Shown here: positions 23,411-34,369 of the stretch, in pieces
Layout: every line of letters begins with the position of its first letter
Numbering within the stretch: position 1 is the stretch's first letter
Assembly (NCBI GenBank): GCA_037576215.1
Contig: JBANDB010000003.1
Location: 2,852,001-2,916,000, forward strand
Reading direction: 5' to 3'
DNA from: Armillaria gallica
Lineage: Eukaryota; Basidiomycota; Agaricomycetes; Agaricales; Physalacriaceae
DNA: 64,000 nucleotides
Notes under the pieces: generated by a model
What the model saw: only the letters and a program-made list of their open reading frames with translations
Told to the model about the DNA's origin: nothing
Databases searched by the model: none
Program-made: the position numbers and the translations under genes

Positions 23411-24471
23411 GGTGTGTCTGGGCTTGCTTTAGCGATTCTGTAGATATATACTAAACATCCATGTGGAAGACTCAAACAAGGTGCTAAGACCGACCGGATT
23501 CATTTCACTCCGACGGGGCTTAACATCGTGGTCAGCGCATAGCCCATCAAATTTATTGCGCGGAGCCTGTTTCGCTAGCGCAGATGTAATCTCCGACCAA
23601 GTTGTGGCAGAAGAGATACCGGTAGTGCAGCAATATCAAGTTGTCGTTGAAATTTCTCCGGGAACAAACTGAGAAGGTCATAATAGATTTACGACTCACC
23701 AATATCGACTTTGTGGGAGCATCTAACCATTTTCTCATTCAACATTCCGACTCATTCGTATCTAACGCAAGTCCCACTCATGGCAGGTAATTAGTTCGCG
23801 CCGGTCAAAATGCGAGCGAAACAGAAGAATAAACTTTGACGCATTCTTCGGCAGAGACTCAGAACCCCGGCGTTCCTTTTTGAGACCTAGTCCGGTTATC
23901 TAAATTCTGACTCTTCTGACCCCAGCAAAACTCGTCGGCTTTATCATGAAAGAGAATCTCTACGCATTTTACTGTGACCAAAAACCTGTATCAAAGTTTT
24001 CTACGCTATTCACCCGTATTCTGCGGTCTTTGCATGATAAACAATAGCCACTTACCAGGAATGTTAGGTCCTCCAGTCGCCTCCAGTCCTCGAAAATATT
24101 CCTGATCTTCGCTTATATTAGTAGCATCCGGCAGTGCTGGTGGTGCGAAGCTACAGGATTGCGGCGCCCCCGGGGTTGATGGGTAATTCCATGCCACCCA
24201 GAACGATCCCGGGACCCGGACTCGGAGACGTAGTAGGACCGCGTCAGACTTATGCACCATCGACGGATCATGCGGAATGCGGAGAAGAAAAGCTGTCGAG
24301 GCCTAAAACCTAATGGTCAGAATGATTTCAGAAAAACAAAGCTAAACAGCAGGATTATTTACGTACTCTTCTATAGCTGGTAAGCAATGGACAAGTAGGC
24401 GTCGTAGTTTGAAACGTCAATGAAATGGGATGCCAGCAGACGATATACAGATACACGTTTCAGAACACTCC
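23411..24471. repeat. Duplicated flank between DUF6534 D and NmrA copy N1
   Basis: 23470-24275 contains the 5'-flank segment of the DUF6534 unit (taccggtagtgcagcaatatcaagttg block, then ...gttgatgggtaattcc...). 24280-24470 matches the 3' flank of the other NmrA-like copies (cagcaggattatttacgtactcttct block, repeated at 32085 and 47605). No gene seen. Confidence 0.5.
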
Positions 24472-25398
24472 TTAACCCTTGTTGACGGTCAATTTCAACC
24501 TCGACAAAGGCCAACAGATCCTTCTCCCTTTGGTCGGTCTCCATCCCAGGACCTTGCCTCTGCTTTTCTCAAAGTCGACTCGCGACTTCGTGCCCAGTGA
24601 AAAGAATAAAGACTCCGCTTCTGTCTTGCTAAAAGGTATGGGCTCGGGAGATCCGATACCTCGGCGAGCAAGACCCACGGCTGCGCCCTGGAAAAATCAC
24701 AAGGGGTGCTCGCCACTGACAGTAAAGCAGATACCAAATCGATCATGCTGGAATTCGGCAGGAGCAGAAGACGGCGAGATGGTGAGATCGAAGGTGATCA
24801 AGTATAGGTCAGCAACTGCAGGCGTCGTGAACAAGGCACGAGAAATAAAGAAAAAAGACATACATACCTTTATTCGCGTCAACATTTGACCAATGATTCT
24901 TGCCCGCTCCGGCTACACCACCTTGCTTCCTAGCAATGCTCGCTTCAACGAGGACACCGACTTGACTAACGTGCGAACACTGAAGGCCGTGTTTGTGCAT
25001 GATACCGGCGGGTACTCCTTAGATAGTAGGGAGAACGATGTATGTTCTCACATAACCTGTATGATGTTTAGACAATAGAGATGCGATGAACACGCTGACA
25101 GACCTTCGTCGACTGCAGCGATAACGGCGAGGTCGAAATTGCGGTGAGGCTGACTTGGGGGCAGGGTCTCAAAAAGAGGAATATCGAGGCCCGAGTAGAC
25201 GACCCTCAATCCCAAGGCCTCGTATCCAACGGGTGCCCTGGTAGGACGCAGAAGCAATGTCTTAGAGTCCTTATGCTCGATAAGACGCGACAGGATCGTG
25301 CCTCCAATGTATCCTGGGCTGCGTCGGTCTCCTTGTCACAAGAAATACCACAGCAACGCACCTGTTGCTCCAGTGAAGCATATGCTGACTTTCGACAT
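24472..25398 (-). pseudogene. NmrA-like NAD(P)-binding gene, copy N1 (deleted and frameshifted)
   Basis: Related to the intact copy N4. The start MSKVSICFTGATG and GGTILSRLIEHKD are intact. After GYEALGLRVV, however, the coding sequence jumps to YSGLDIPLFETLPPSQPHRN, so the exons that in N4 encode DVVFATADCDDLPAAQ through SGTGELADD are missing. A 2-nt deletion near 24695-24705, in the block that reads SDEHTLYDVSK in N4, shifts the frame. The C-terminal KGTKDLLAFVE block is also out of frame. This copy cannot encode a complete enzyme. Confidence 0.75.
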
Positions 25399-25689
25399 AG
25401 TGAGGACGAATGGAAGAAATCGTTGAACAGCCCGATTGTCGTAAATAAATTGGGGTCATCTGGACTTCGATGCTCGGTCAGCGTCGTCGTTGCTCATAAT
25501 GGTGTGATGTGTGTTGCCGTCAGGTTCGATGTCGTGGTAGAGAAGAGAGCGCCATTCGCAGCTTGATCAGTCGCCTATGAGAAGCTCTTTCAGGAAGTTT
25601 GTGGCCAATTTTGGCCCTCAATGATTTTAGGGCTTTCCTCGGGCCGGCCATCCGGGTGGTGAAATACACCGCTTTGACTTCGACCACCA

Positions 25690-26985
25690 CCAGGGCCTAC
25701 TTAAAATTAAAGCATTTTCCAAGGGAAATGGCCTCTGACATTGAAAAGAGCATGCTGCTTAAATTGCGGTGACCTTACACTAGAATGTCCTAGAGACTTG
25801 CCTGCCACTCTGTCGCTGCTATCGTCACCATCATCGTATACAACAACTTTACTCGACCTTCTAAACGAGCGCCTACTCAAAATACTTGCGAAGCTGCCCG
25901 ACGTCGTCGAAAACTATCCTTGTTCTGGCAACTACGTGCCACCGACTGCCGACTCAATAAATTCGCCATGGCATATTATGTCGGATGAGTCTTCTATGCA
26001 CTCAGCGCCGGCCCTCTATCTCTTTTCGAATGCTCCGCTTATCTTTCATTTACAAACTGTCCCTGTCCATTATTCACTACAGGTTCTCCGGTGACTTTCA
26101 CGAGGAGATTAGACTGGTCAAACAATTTCTCCCCGCTCCCAGGTATATGGACTTGTCTTCGGGCAATTCTTCCAATTTCTTCGAACATACAGATTCACCA
26201 AAGCGCCCACAAAAATGCATATCGCTTTCTTCGAGGATCTCAGACAACTCGGGTGCAAGTCGATCGACGTGTATAACACAGATCCGTGGCGAAGAACGAG
26301 ATCATAGTGTTTGACATATCAGTCAGCAAACTCTCAAAAATTACTCTTTCTGAGTGTACAGGACAGTACATTGCTTGGATACTGCAATGTATTGAGGAGT
26401 CGCCCGTCGAGTCGTCGGACCTAAGATTTTCTGATGACATCTTTCTACAAATCAACGAGTTTTCCATTAGCCATCTCCGATCTCATAGCGCTCGTTCAGT
26501 CTCGCCGCATTTTCAGCGTTTCTTGAATGCTATCTACACATTGCAATCCTCCATCTGCGAACATGGAAACCAATATCATGGATCACGGGAAGAAGGGGGC
26601 CCAACCACCCAAAGATGTCATTGACATGCACCAGCGGTACAGTAACGACCCCTTCGCGCGCTACTCAACACCGCGGAGGTTTTTACGGTTCCTCGATCAG
26701 TTACCATCGCGAGAAGCTATCAAAAAGATTCCGAGGTGAAGAGGGCATGTTCGCAAAGAGCGAGTTTTCCCACATTGCTCACTCGACAGCGATGGGGTGC
26801 TCCTATGGTTCCGCACTCGGATTAGAGCTTGAGCTAGAGATGGAACCCAATGCAGAGGTCATGGAAGAGGCCCAGTCTGGTTTCGGAACAGCTGTGTGGC
26901 CAACACTCCGCGGTGAGGCCTTGCTTATCCCCACGCTGACCCCAGTGACACAAGGCTTGGTCCGTCGATGATTTTGATAATGATG
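25690..26985 (+). pseudogene. F-box/LRR-like gene remnant 4
   Basis: Begins with the shared block ttccaagggaaatggcctctgac. It then has the degenerate F-box start (LLNERLLKILAKLPDVVENY, about 25850-25910), IIVFDISVSKLSKITLSE (26302-26355), YIAWILQCIEESPVESS (26370-26415), and a C-terminal frame from 26615 to 26971 with SHIAHSTAMGCSYGSALG. Pieces are in different frames. It is the first of three copies of this gene in the 7.8-kb tandem units. Confidence 0.5.
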
Positions 26986-27610
26986 CATTGGCGCTGAGCG
27001 TCCCCTGACCTGGTTCTACGTCTCTTGGATCATTCTCAATGGATTACGAGTATCGATGGGGAGGCTCGTTGGGAGATATCACCCGAAAATGGTTCGCAAA
27101 GAGAGCATAGTACAACTCAATGGCGCCTTCGTGTGACTTCTTCACACCAACAGATTGACCAGGTGATATGGGCAGAAGAACCTGTGGCATAAGATTCTAT
27201 TTTCGACGCACATGTTGGAGGTAGACGCCGCCACAAATAGTTTGGTGAGTCATAAATCCACCATGACGTTCATAAGTTTCTTTATTCTCATGAGTTATTC
27301 CCAGAGTGGTTTCGGTATCAACTTGATATCGAAGGACCACCAGTATCTCTTCTGCCATTGGTCCGGAGATTTCTCTGAGCTAGCAGAACAGGATCATCAT
27401 GATTAATATGATGAATCAATGCGCTGTCCACTGATGATCTTGTTGAGATTGGAGCAGTCCGACGGTCAGCTCGGTCGAAGTGTTGTGATACTGACCCTTC
27501 TTAGACTCTTAGGTATCTGTTTCAAGTCTCCTGCGTGGCTTAATACTATTTAGTATATATATCCACAGATTATTGCCCTTCAGGACCAGTAAAGCAGCCA
27601 CAGACCCATC
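26986..27610. repeat. Duplicated 5' flank of DUF6534 copy E
   Basis: Inverted copy of the flank found beside minus-strand DUF6534 genes, with the blocks ttggtgagtcataaatcc, cttgatatcgaaggaccacc and the promoter. A short open minus-strand stretch here (LLPIPG.., GVKKSHEG, YYALFANHF) recurs at about 35300-35450 and 42560-42870 and, diverged, at 61360-61470. It is not recognised. Confidence 0.5.
27554..27562 (+). promoter_or_regulatory. Conserved TATA box of DUF6534 copy E
   Basis: TATATATAT within the block tactatttagtatatatatc, about 50 bp upstream of the ATG at 27611. The same block occurs at the same place in copies F and G. Confidence 0.6.
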
Positions 27611-29162
27611 ATGCAACCCATCCCCGCAGGTTACCCCATAGCAGAAGTGTAAGTTATATTCCTGGAATCGAGCAGTGGTATTTCCTGAGTCATCTCATTT
27701 CAGGTCCGGACCTATCGTTTGTCTAATTCCACTCTTAGTCTATCCAGTCCCTAACGAAAAAATTTAGATCGTAGCCTGTCTCTTGAACTGGGGACTCTTT
27801 GGGACCCTTTCTGTTCAGCTCTGTGCGTCGCTCCGAGTTATTCTCCGGCAGATTATTTCTAATACATTCTCGTTAGATCTATACTATCTAGCATTTCCGA
27901 ATGACAGACGATTCTTAAAATATCTCGTCTATGGCATATATGTCGTCGAATTTGTGCAGACAATGGTCGTTGCCCACGACACGTTTGAAGCATTCGGGTA
28001 TCACTTCGGTGACGTTGAAGCTTTGACTAGCATGTATCATGATTGGCTCACTGTCCCTATCATGAGCGCTGTTGGTGCGCCGCGGAACGTTTGCTACCTA
28101 TTTTCTGTGACTTATCATGACTATAGCTGCTGGTATCGGGCAGGTTTTCTATGCGTACCGAATCTTCATATTGTCAAAGTCACGAATCATCCCGATATTC
28201 GTCGTTTGTGTTCGTTACTGTGCTCTTTCTCTGTATCAGCACAGTTCATCTATTTATAGATATCCTTCACCAGTTCTGTGGCAGCTGTGATTACAGGCAT
28301 TTACGCTTTCCAAGCAGGCAATGTCATTAAACTCAACAACCGGAAGACGACCATCGTTATTGGGGTGTGTAACTGACTACGGGTCCCAAGTCGATGATGC
28401 TGAACCGTGTCCAGATTTGGTGCGGAGCCTCCGCCCTATGTGATGTCCTCATTGCTATCTGCATGACCTGTTATGCGAGCTCTTTCTCTATTTTAGTTGT
28501 CTTCATTGATGCTGATCCCATTTTCATAGCTTATGCGTAGCAGTAATACCCGTTTCCGTCGTACCAGAACACTGATCACAAAGCTAATTCGTCTCACTAT
28601 TGAAACGGGATCTATAACAGGTATTTAATCCGTCCCATCCGCGGTTGTCAGAAGATTAACAACACTTACTTTAGCTGTTGTCGCTCTGCTCAATATTATC
28701 CTCTTTTTGGTGTTCCCACATCAGACTTTCTACATGACACCCGCCCTGCTCATGCCCAAACTATATACTAACACCGTTTACATGGTGCTGAATTCCCGAA
28801 TTCGAATTATCGGCGGACGGGATACCTATATGTCTTCGACCGATATGAGCGTCACGACCACGATGCTAAGAGATGTCACCTCTCAATCTGGGGACGGGAT
28901 GCAGGGACGGGTGCCAGTAGTCACAATATCTAATGAAGTATTCCACGATAATTATGAAATGGGTCAAATTAATGTAAGTCGTAGCGCTTCATGTAATTTA
29001 TCGGAGCTGATTTTCCCCCAAGGACAAACCACAAGATGGCTGTATGAATCTCCCTGCGTAACCGATCGACTGCAGGCTTTCAGCCGATATCGCCGAGACT
29101 CGTCTCCTGGATTGTTAACAAGATACATGATCGACGTCGACGTCGACGTCAAAGCTAACTAG
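27611..29162 (+). CDS. DUF6534 seven-helix membrane protein, copy E
   Basis: Exons: MQPIPAGYPIAEV, 13-nt microexon giving SGPI, IVACLLNWGLFGTLSVQL, then a 54-nt intron. Next is YLYYLAFPNDRRFLKYLVY through MYHDWLTVPIMSAV, AAGIGQVFYAYRIFILSKSR, SSVAAVITGIYAFQAGNVIK, IWCGASALCDVLIAICMTCY (GC donor at 28475), LMRSSNTRFRRTRTLITKLI, and the last helix plus tail. The tail reads on past the usual end to ...RYMIDVDVDVKAN at 29162, helped by a GACGTC repeat. Joins are in frame, so the copy is probably functional. Confidence 0.82.
29130..29150 (+). repeat. GACGTC hexamer repeat at the 3' end of copy E
   Basis: gacgtc is repeated three times in register just before the stop. Copy G has two imperfect units and copy F one. 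It extends the predicted tail by Val-Asp pairs. Confidence 0.6.
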
Positions 29163-29246
29163 AGAGCGAGATGAATTTAGAGTCTGGGGATCAGGGAAGG
29201 AAACGAGCTCTTAGTAGTATGCGCTAGAATTTCAGTGGCAATATCT

Positions 29247-29516
29247 CTATTTATCATCTGGCGTCGGCACCTCGTCAAGGCTAGCCACAACTTCATGGGT
29301 AGTCTGAGTCTTTGCAAGCTTCCAACGCTGACGAATTGGGAAATCTCTCCAGTCGGTATCAATGCCGTAGTCGAGAAACGTTGGCGTCCATCGAAGGAAG
29401 AAATCTATGCACAGGTGACAATCAGGGCCTTGAGGACTGTCGAAGTCTCTTAAGAGCTGTATATATAAGTAAACGTCACATTCTTCTGCAATTTCTCCTT
29501 GTACGTATGTGTGCAT
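29247..29516 (-). CDS. Conserved short ORF X, copy 1 (unknown)
   Basis: An 89-codon frame that recurs in the same place in all three tandem units (37515-37787 and 44781-45053). The copies share YVQGEIAE, VYLYIQLLRDF, CHLCIDFFLRW, FPIRQRWKLAKTQTTHE and the end SLDEVPTPDDK. They differ by substitutions and one in-frame codon (YG here, YYG elsewhere), which suggests selection on a protein. It may be an exon of a larger gene, since it has no obvious promoter. Function is unknown. The opposite strand is also open, so the strand is a judgement. Confidence 0.45.
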   Translation of the reverse strand: MHTYVQGEIAEECDVYLYIQLLRDFDSPQGPDCHLCIDFFLRWTPTFLDYGIDTDWRDFPIRQRWKLAKTQTTHEVVASLDEVPTPDDK

Positions 29517-29559
29517 ACAACGATACGGAATACAGAATAAGAATGGTGTTTTAGTTACT

Positions 29560-29990
29560 TTGTCTCAGATCGCCCAGCCAGTGCTCCCAAAATCAAAACT
29601 GTTAGATCGACGTGGTACTTTACAAGCATATGGATGTGTTCAGATTTCCAAGCGTGCCCCTCAATTCCTCGGGGCGCACGGCGGGTTCCTTGAGGGAGGC
29701 TCCTTCTCCAGTGCACAGCAATCATGCGCCGCCGGTTGGCTAGCTATCACTCTGAGATGGTGCGCGCACTTGGTAATGAACAACTGATTTTTTTACAGTG
29801 GACAACCCCTTCTTTCGTTACTCTAATGTCAGTATGTTACAAGTTACGATGTCGTTATTAGATTAGTTTAATATACTTCGACGGCCAAGACGACGGCGGC
29901 CCCCTGCTCGCTCTATAGTAAGCTATTTTCAATCTTATGGGACGAGCTGCGAGTTATGCGGGAAGGCTCATACAGCTGCCCTGTGGTTTA
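29560..29990. repeat. Unit-internal spacer
   Basis: Duplicated at 37850-38255 and 45110-45505. It contains the block gcgggttccttgagggaggctcc and short frames on both strands, none recognised. Confidence 0.45.
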
Positions 29991-29992
29991 TC

Positions 29993-31420
29993 CTAATAGG
30001 GGAAAATCAGTTCTAAGAAGGCACATGGAGCACAATGACTGACGCTCATTTGATCCGTTTCATAATTATCGTTGAATATTTCATTAGATATTGTGACAAC
30101 AGGCACCTGTCCCTGCATCCCTTCCGCAGGCCCTGTGCCTTCTGCTGATTGAGAGTCGATGTCTCTTATCATCATCGTCGAGATGCTTATATCGGTTGGA
30201 GACATATAGGTATCCCTTCCACCGGAAATTTGAAATCGGGGATTTAGCACCATGTAAATGGTGTTAGCATATAGCTTATGCACGAGAAAGCCGGGAGTTA
30301 CGAAGAAAGCCCGATGGGGGAACGCGATGAAGAGAACGAAGCTGAGCAAAGCCATAACAGCTAGAAGTAAGCGGTGTTATTATTCTGACAACGGAGTATA
30401 GCGCGAAGTAAATACCTGTGAAAGATCCAGTTTCAATAGTGAGACGAATTATCTTTGTGACCAGGATTCGGGTGCGTCGGAAATTAGTAGTGCTGCGCAT
30501 AAGCTACGAAATAGTATCAGCAACAATGAAGATAACTGAAAGAGAGAAAGAGCTCGCGTAGTAAGTCATGCAGATAGCGATGAGGATATCACATAGAGCG
30601 GCAGCTCCGCACGAAACCTGGACATGATTCAGCTGAAGAACTTGGGGATGTCCAGTCAGTTACACACCCCGACAGCGATACAAGTCTTCTGGTTGTTGAG
30701 TTCAGCGATGTTGTCTACCTTGTAATATTCGACACCTATCATCGTAACCATCACAAAGCTGGTCAATGATACCTGTAAATAGATGAGCTAGAGTGCTACG
30801 GAGAAAGGGAACAGCAACGACTCACACAAATGATGAATATCAGGATAATTCGCGATTTTGAGACTATGAAGATCCGGTATGCATAGAAGACCTGACCGAC
30901 ACAAGATGCTGAACCTATGATAAGTAGAAGAAGATAGGTAGCGAATTCTCTGCGCACCAATAGCGCTCATGATAGGGCCAATGTGCCAAAAAAATTGATT
31001 CTGGTCAAGGCGTCCATGTCACCGAAGCCGTACCCAAACACTGCAAACGCGTCGTGGGCAACGAGTATCGTCTGTCCAAACTCAATGGCATAGATGCCAT
31101 AGACGAGGTATTTCACGAATCGTCTGTCGTTTGGAAATGCTAGATAGTATAGATCTAACGAGTATGCATTAGAAGCAATCTCCTGGAGAATGACTCGGAG
31201 CTACGCACAGAGCTGCACAGAAAGTGTCCCGAAGAGTCCCCAGTTCAAGAGAGCGCCTACAATCTAAATTCTTGTGTTACGGACTGAATTGACGAAGTGC
31301 GCAATTTGACAAGCGTAAGGTCCGGTCCTGAAATGAGATGGGTCAGGAAATATCATTGCTCGATTCCACAATTATCACTTACAGCTCTGCTATGGGATAA
31401 CCTGCGGGGACGGGCTGCAT
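29993..31420 (-). pseudogene. DUF6534 membrane protein, copy H (frameshifted)
   Basis: Exons match copy K closely, starting at 31420 and ending with LELIFPY. In the third-helix exon, the block TTTCTTTT of copy K is TTTTTTT here (A7 at about 30988-30994 on the + strand). This one-base loss gives NFFGTLALS and then TGA. The same site gained a base in copy B. The in-frame TAG after VQLCA is not a lesion, because it lies inside the 54-nt intron. Broken unless the homopolymer is misread. Confidence 0.7.
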
Positions 31421-32268
31421 GGTGTGTCTGGGCTTGCTTTAGCGATCCTGTAGACTTATACTAAACATCCATGTGGGAGACTCAATTAAGGTGCTAAGAC
31501 CGTCTGATCCATGTCACTCCAACCATGCTGAAAAGGCGCTCATCAGTGGTCGGCGCATAGCCCATCAACTTTATTACGCCGACTCAATTGCGAAAAAAAT
31601 CTCCGAAGCCAAGTTGTAACAAAAGAGATGCTAGTAATGCGATATCAAGTCAACGTTGAAATTTCTCTGGGAACAAACTATGAGCGAAGGTTATAATAGA
31701 CTTACGACTCACCAATATCGGCTCATCGAGCTATTTGTGGGAGCGTCTAACCCTTTTCTTATTCAGCATTCTTATCGAACGCAGGTCAGGTCCTCCGCTC
31801 ATCAACGATATTCCTGATCTTTCATAGCATCGGGTAACGTGGCTGGTGCGAAGCCACAAGAATTCGCTCCCCTCCGGGGGTTGATGTGGAGTAGTTCGCC
31901 ATCCCGGGCTCGGGGACGTACTAGAACTGGGTCACACAGCGAGGCGCCCAGCGCTTACGCACCATAAACGGATCGTGCGAAGCGCGGACAAGAAAATTCA
32001 CTGTTAACGTCAAGGCCTGGAATGTTTCGACGATTTATCAGATTTTGTAATGATAAAAACGATTTTTCAGAAAAACACGTTGAACGGCGGGATCATTTAC
32101 GTACTCTTCTAGAGCTGGTAAGCAACGGACAGGTAGGCACCGTAGTTCGAGATGTTGATGAAGTGAGATTCCAAGTCGGGCAGGAGAAAAAGTTAAAAAC
32201 TTCAATCAAGTTCAATTCAACAAGCGCGCGAGCACAAGACGATACAAATACACGTTTCAGAATACTCC
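31421..32268. repeat. Duplicated flank between DUF6534 H and NmrA copy N2
   Basis: 31440-31990 is the DUF6534 5' flank. 31990-32268 is the NmrA 3' flank, with the block cgtactcttctagagctggtaagcaa also at 39966 and 47615. A 136-codon + strand frame (32022-32432) is mostly this flank plus antisense of N2, so it is not called. Confidence 0.5.
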
Positions 32269-33545
32269 CTAAGCCTTTAATTGACGATCAATTTCAACCT
32301 CGACAAAGGCCAACAAATCTACCGTCCCTTTGGTTGAATTCCATCCCAGGGCCTTGCCTCTGCTTTTCTCAAAGTCGACTCATGAGTTGGTCCCCAATGA
32401 AAAGAATAAAGGTTCTGCTTCGGCGTTGCTGAAAGGCGTGGGCTCTGGTGATCCGATACCTCGGCGAGCAAGACCCTCAGCTGCGGCTTTGGAAACATCG
32501 TACAAGGTGTGCTCGTCACTGACAGTAAAGTAGATGCCAAATCGACCATGCTGGAACTCGGCGGGTACAGAAGAGGGCGAGAGGGCAAGATCGAAGATGA
32601 TCAAGTATAGGTCGGTCACTGCAGGCATGACCGTGAATAAGACACGAGAAATGAAAGGAAACAACATACTTTCATTCACGTCAACATTTGGCCAACGATT
32701 CTTGCCTTCACCTAGTACACCACCACCTTGCTTCCTAGCAATGCTCGCCTCAATGAGGAAACGGACTTGGTTAACGAATGAACGTTGAAGGCCGTGCTTG
32801 GGCATGATACCGGTAGGTACTCCATAGATAGTTGGGAGGCGGACGATATACGTTTTCACGTAACCTGTGTAGTGATTAGAAAGATAGAGACATGACGAAC
32901 AGCCTGAGGCCGACAGACCTTCGTTGTCTGCAGCGAGAACGGCGAGATCGACATTGCGGTGAGCCTGGGTTGGTGGGAGGGCTTCATAGAGAGAAACGTC
33001 AAGGTCAGAGTAGACGGCATCGGTGCTGTGCAGACCTTGCGCGTCGTCAGCAAGTTCACCAGTGCCAGACTATCCGAAGTTCAGTATCGTGATAGCAGTC
33101 AACAAGCTTGGCTCACGGTGTGGATGAGGATGGGGGCCTTCCCTGTCTGCTTGTAGCGGTCTTTAGCGCCTTGCAGAATCGCTTGGGCTGCAGGAAGGTT
33201 GTTGCAGTCTGCCTGTGGGCTCGTCAGTTTTCTAACATCGCGAGAGTCCGTGGATTACACACAGTAGCAAAGACGACGTCTGCCGCCGCCGCCTGTGCCC
33301 TCAACAACGCTAAATCAGAGTCGCTTCCAGAGACAGTTTTCAATTCCAAGGCCTCGTATCCAACGGGTGCCCTGGTACGACGCAAAAGAATCGTAATGTC
33401 GAAAGTCTTGGAGTCCTTATGCTCGATAAGACGCGACAGGATCGTGCTTCCAATGTAACCTGGGCTGCGTCAGTCTCCTTTTCGCAAGGAACACCATGGA
33501 GGCGCACCTGTTTCTCCAGTAAAGAATATGCTAACTTTTCGACAT
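32269..33545 (-). pseudogene. NmrA-like NAD(P)-binding gene, copy N2 (two lesions)
   Basis: Close to the intact N4 over its whole length, but one extra base after the start codon makes the fifth codon TAG (33531-33533). A CGA-to-TGA change at 32390-32392 truncates the C-terminus after SLGTNS. The middle still reads well: TYIVRLPTIYGVP, ASIARKQGG, GEGKNRWPNVDVNE. The start lesion is shared exactly with N3, so it arose before that duplication. Confidence 0.8.
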
Positions 33546-33821
33546 AGTGAGGGCGAATGGAAGAAATCGTTGAACAGCCCGTTTGTCGTATATAAATTGG
33601 GGTCATCTCAGCGTCGTCGTTGCTCATGATGGTGCGATATGATTTGCCGTCGGGTTCGATGTCGTGGTAGAGAAGAGAGTGCCATTCGCAGCTTGATCAA
33701 TCGCCTATGAGAAGCTCTTTCAAAAGGTTTGTGGCCAATTTTGGAATGATTTTAGGACTTTCCTCGGGCCGGCCATCTGGGTGGTGACCACCACCGCTTT
33801 GACAGTATTCTCCGTGCATAT

Positions 33822-34040
33822 TTGATGACTCTTGTGGTTTCTGTCCATTTCTTTCTTTCCCAAACGACACTCATGACTCTGGTTACGGTTTCAGTCCATT
33901 TCCTGTCCAGACGACACTCACGACTCTTGTTATGGTTTCGGTCCATTTCCTACCTAAACGACACTCATGACTCATGCTATGGTTTCGGTCCGCTTCCTTC
34001 CCCAACGACACTCATGTCTCTTGCGTTGGTTCCGTTCCAT
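33822..34040. repeat. Minisatellite, about 47-bp unit, roughly 4.5 copies
   Basis: Units read approximately actcatgactcttgttatgg then tttcggtccatttcctaccc-like sequence and aaacgac. The copies vary by a few bases and small indels. Open frames on both strands through this stretch are caused by the repeat. It is absent from the equivalent place in the neighbouring units. Confidence 0.8.
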
Positions 34041-34189
34041 CGTTTGCTGGCATGTTCTGTCGTTCCATGGTCCGTGCGTATTTTTCTGTATGTCTCGCAG
34101 TGTCTCAGATTAGGTGATGGTACGATTTAATCATTGTTCGCAGCATATACGATTACCTCTACCAACATTACATTACTAATATCTTTAAA

Positions 34190-34345
34190 GTGTCCCGCAA
34201 AGTGTCTCTACTCTGCGAGACGTACGCAACCGTGCGATCAAAACGGTACGTGCCTTTGCGGCCACGGCGCATGGCTTGCCATGTCAGGGCTGTGGACCCG
34301 GCCGTTCCTGATTGGGACCTGGCGCCGGTACACACCACCACCACC
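34190..34345 (+). repeat. Dispersed repeat R1, copy 2
   Basis: Matches 875-1030 at the left edge of the window. It lies between the minisatellite and F-box remnant 5, and is not present in the sister units near 25.7 and 41.7 kb. So it arrived, with or near the minisatellite, after that unit was copied. Confidence 0.7.
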
Positions 34346-34369
34346 ACTTCGACCACCACCAGGGCCTTT

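Noticed and set aside
27611..29162. The DUF6534 proteins as G-protein-coupled receptors.
   Set aside because: They have about seven hydrophobic helices, but I see no receptor-class signature such as a DRY-like or NPxxY motif. The family assignment rests on the GP-N/I, LYLYYLAFPNDR and FRRT..L.TK.IR..IETG blocks.
31180..31220. In-frame TAG after VQLCA in DUF6534 copies H, I, J and K, suggesting premature stops.
   Set aside because: The stop is inside a 54-nt intron (gtgcgtag...cgttag) whose length is a multiple of three. Removing it gives VQLYLYYLAF, the normal family sequence. The apparent 18-residue insert in the other copies is the same intron.
32022..32432. 136-codon + strand ORF.
   Set aside because: Made of the NmrA 3' flank and antisense of copy N2; not conserved as a frame in the sister units.
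33752..34130. Long open frames on both strands near 33.8-34.1 kb.
   Set aside because: They run through the 47-bp minisatellite, whose unit happens to lack stops in these frames.
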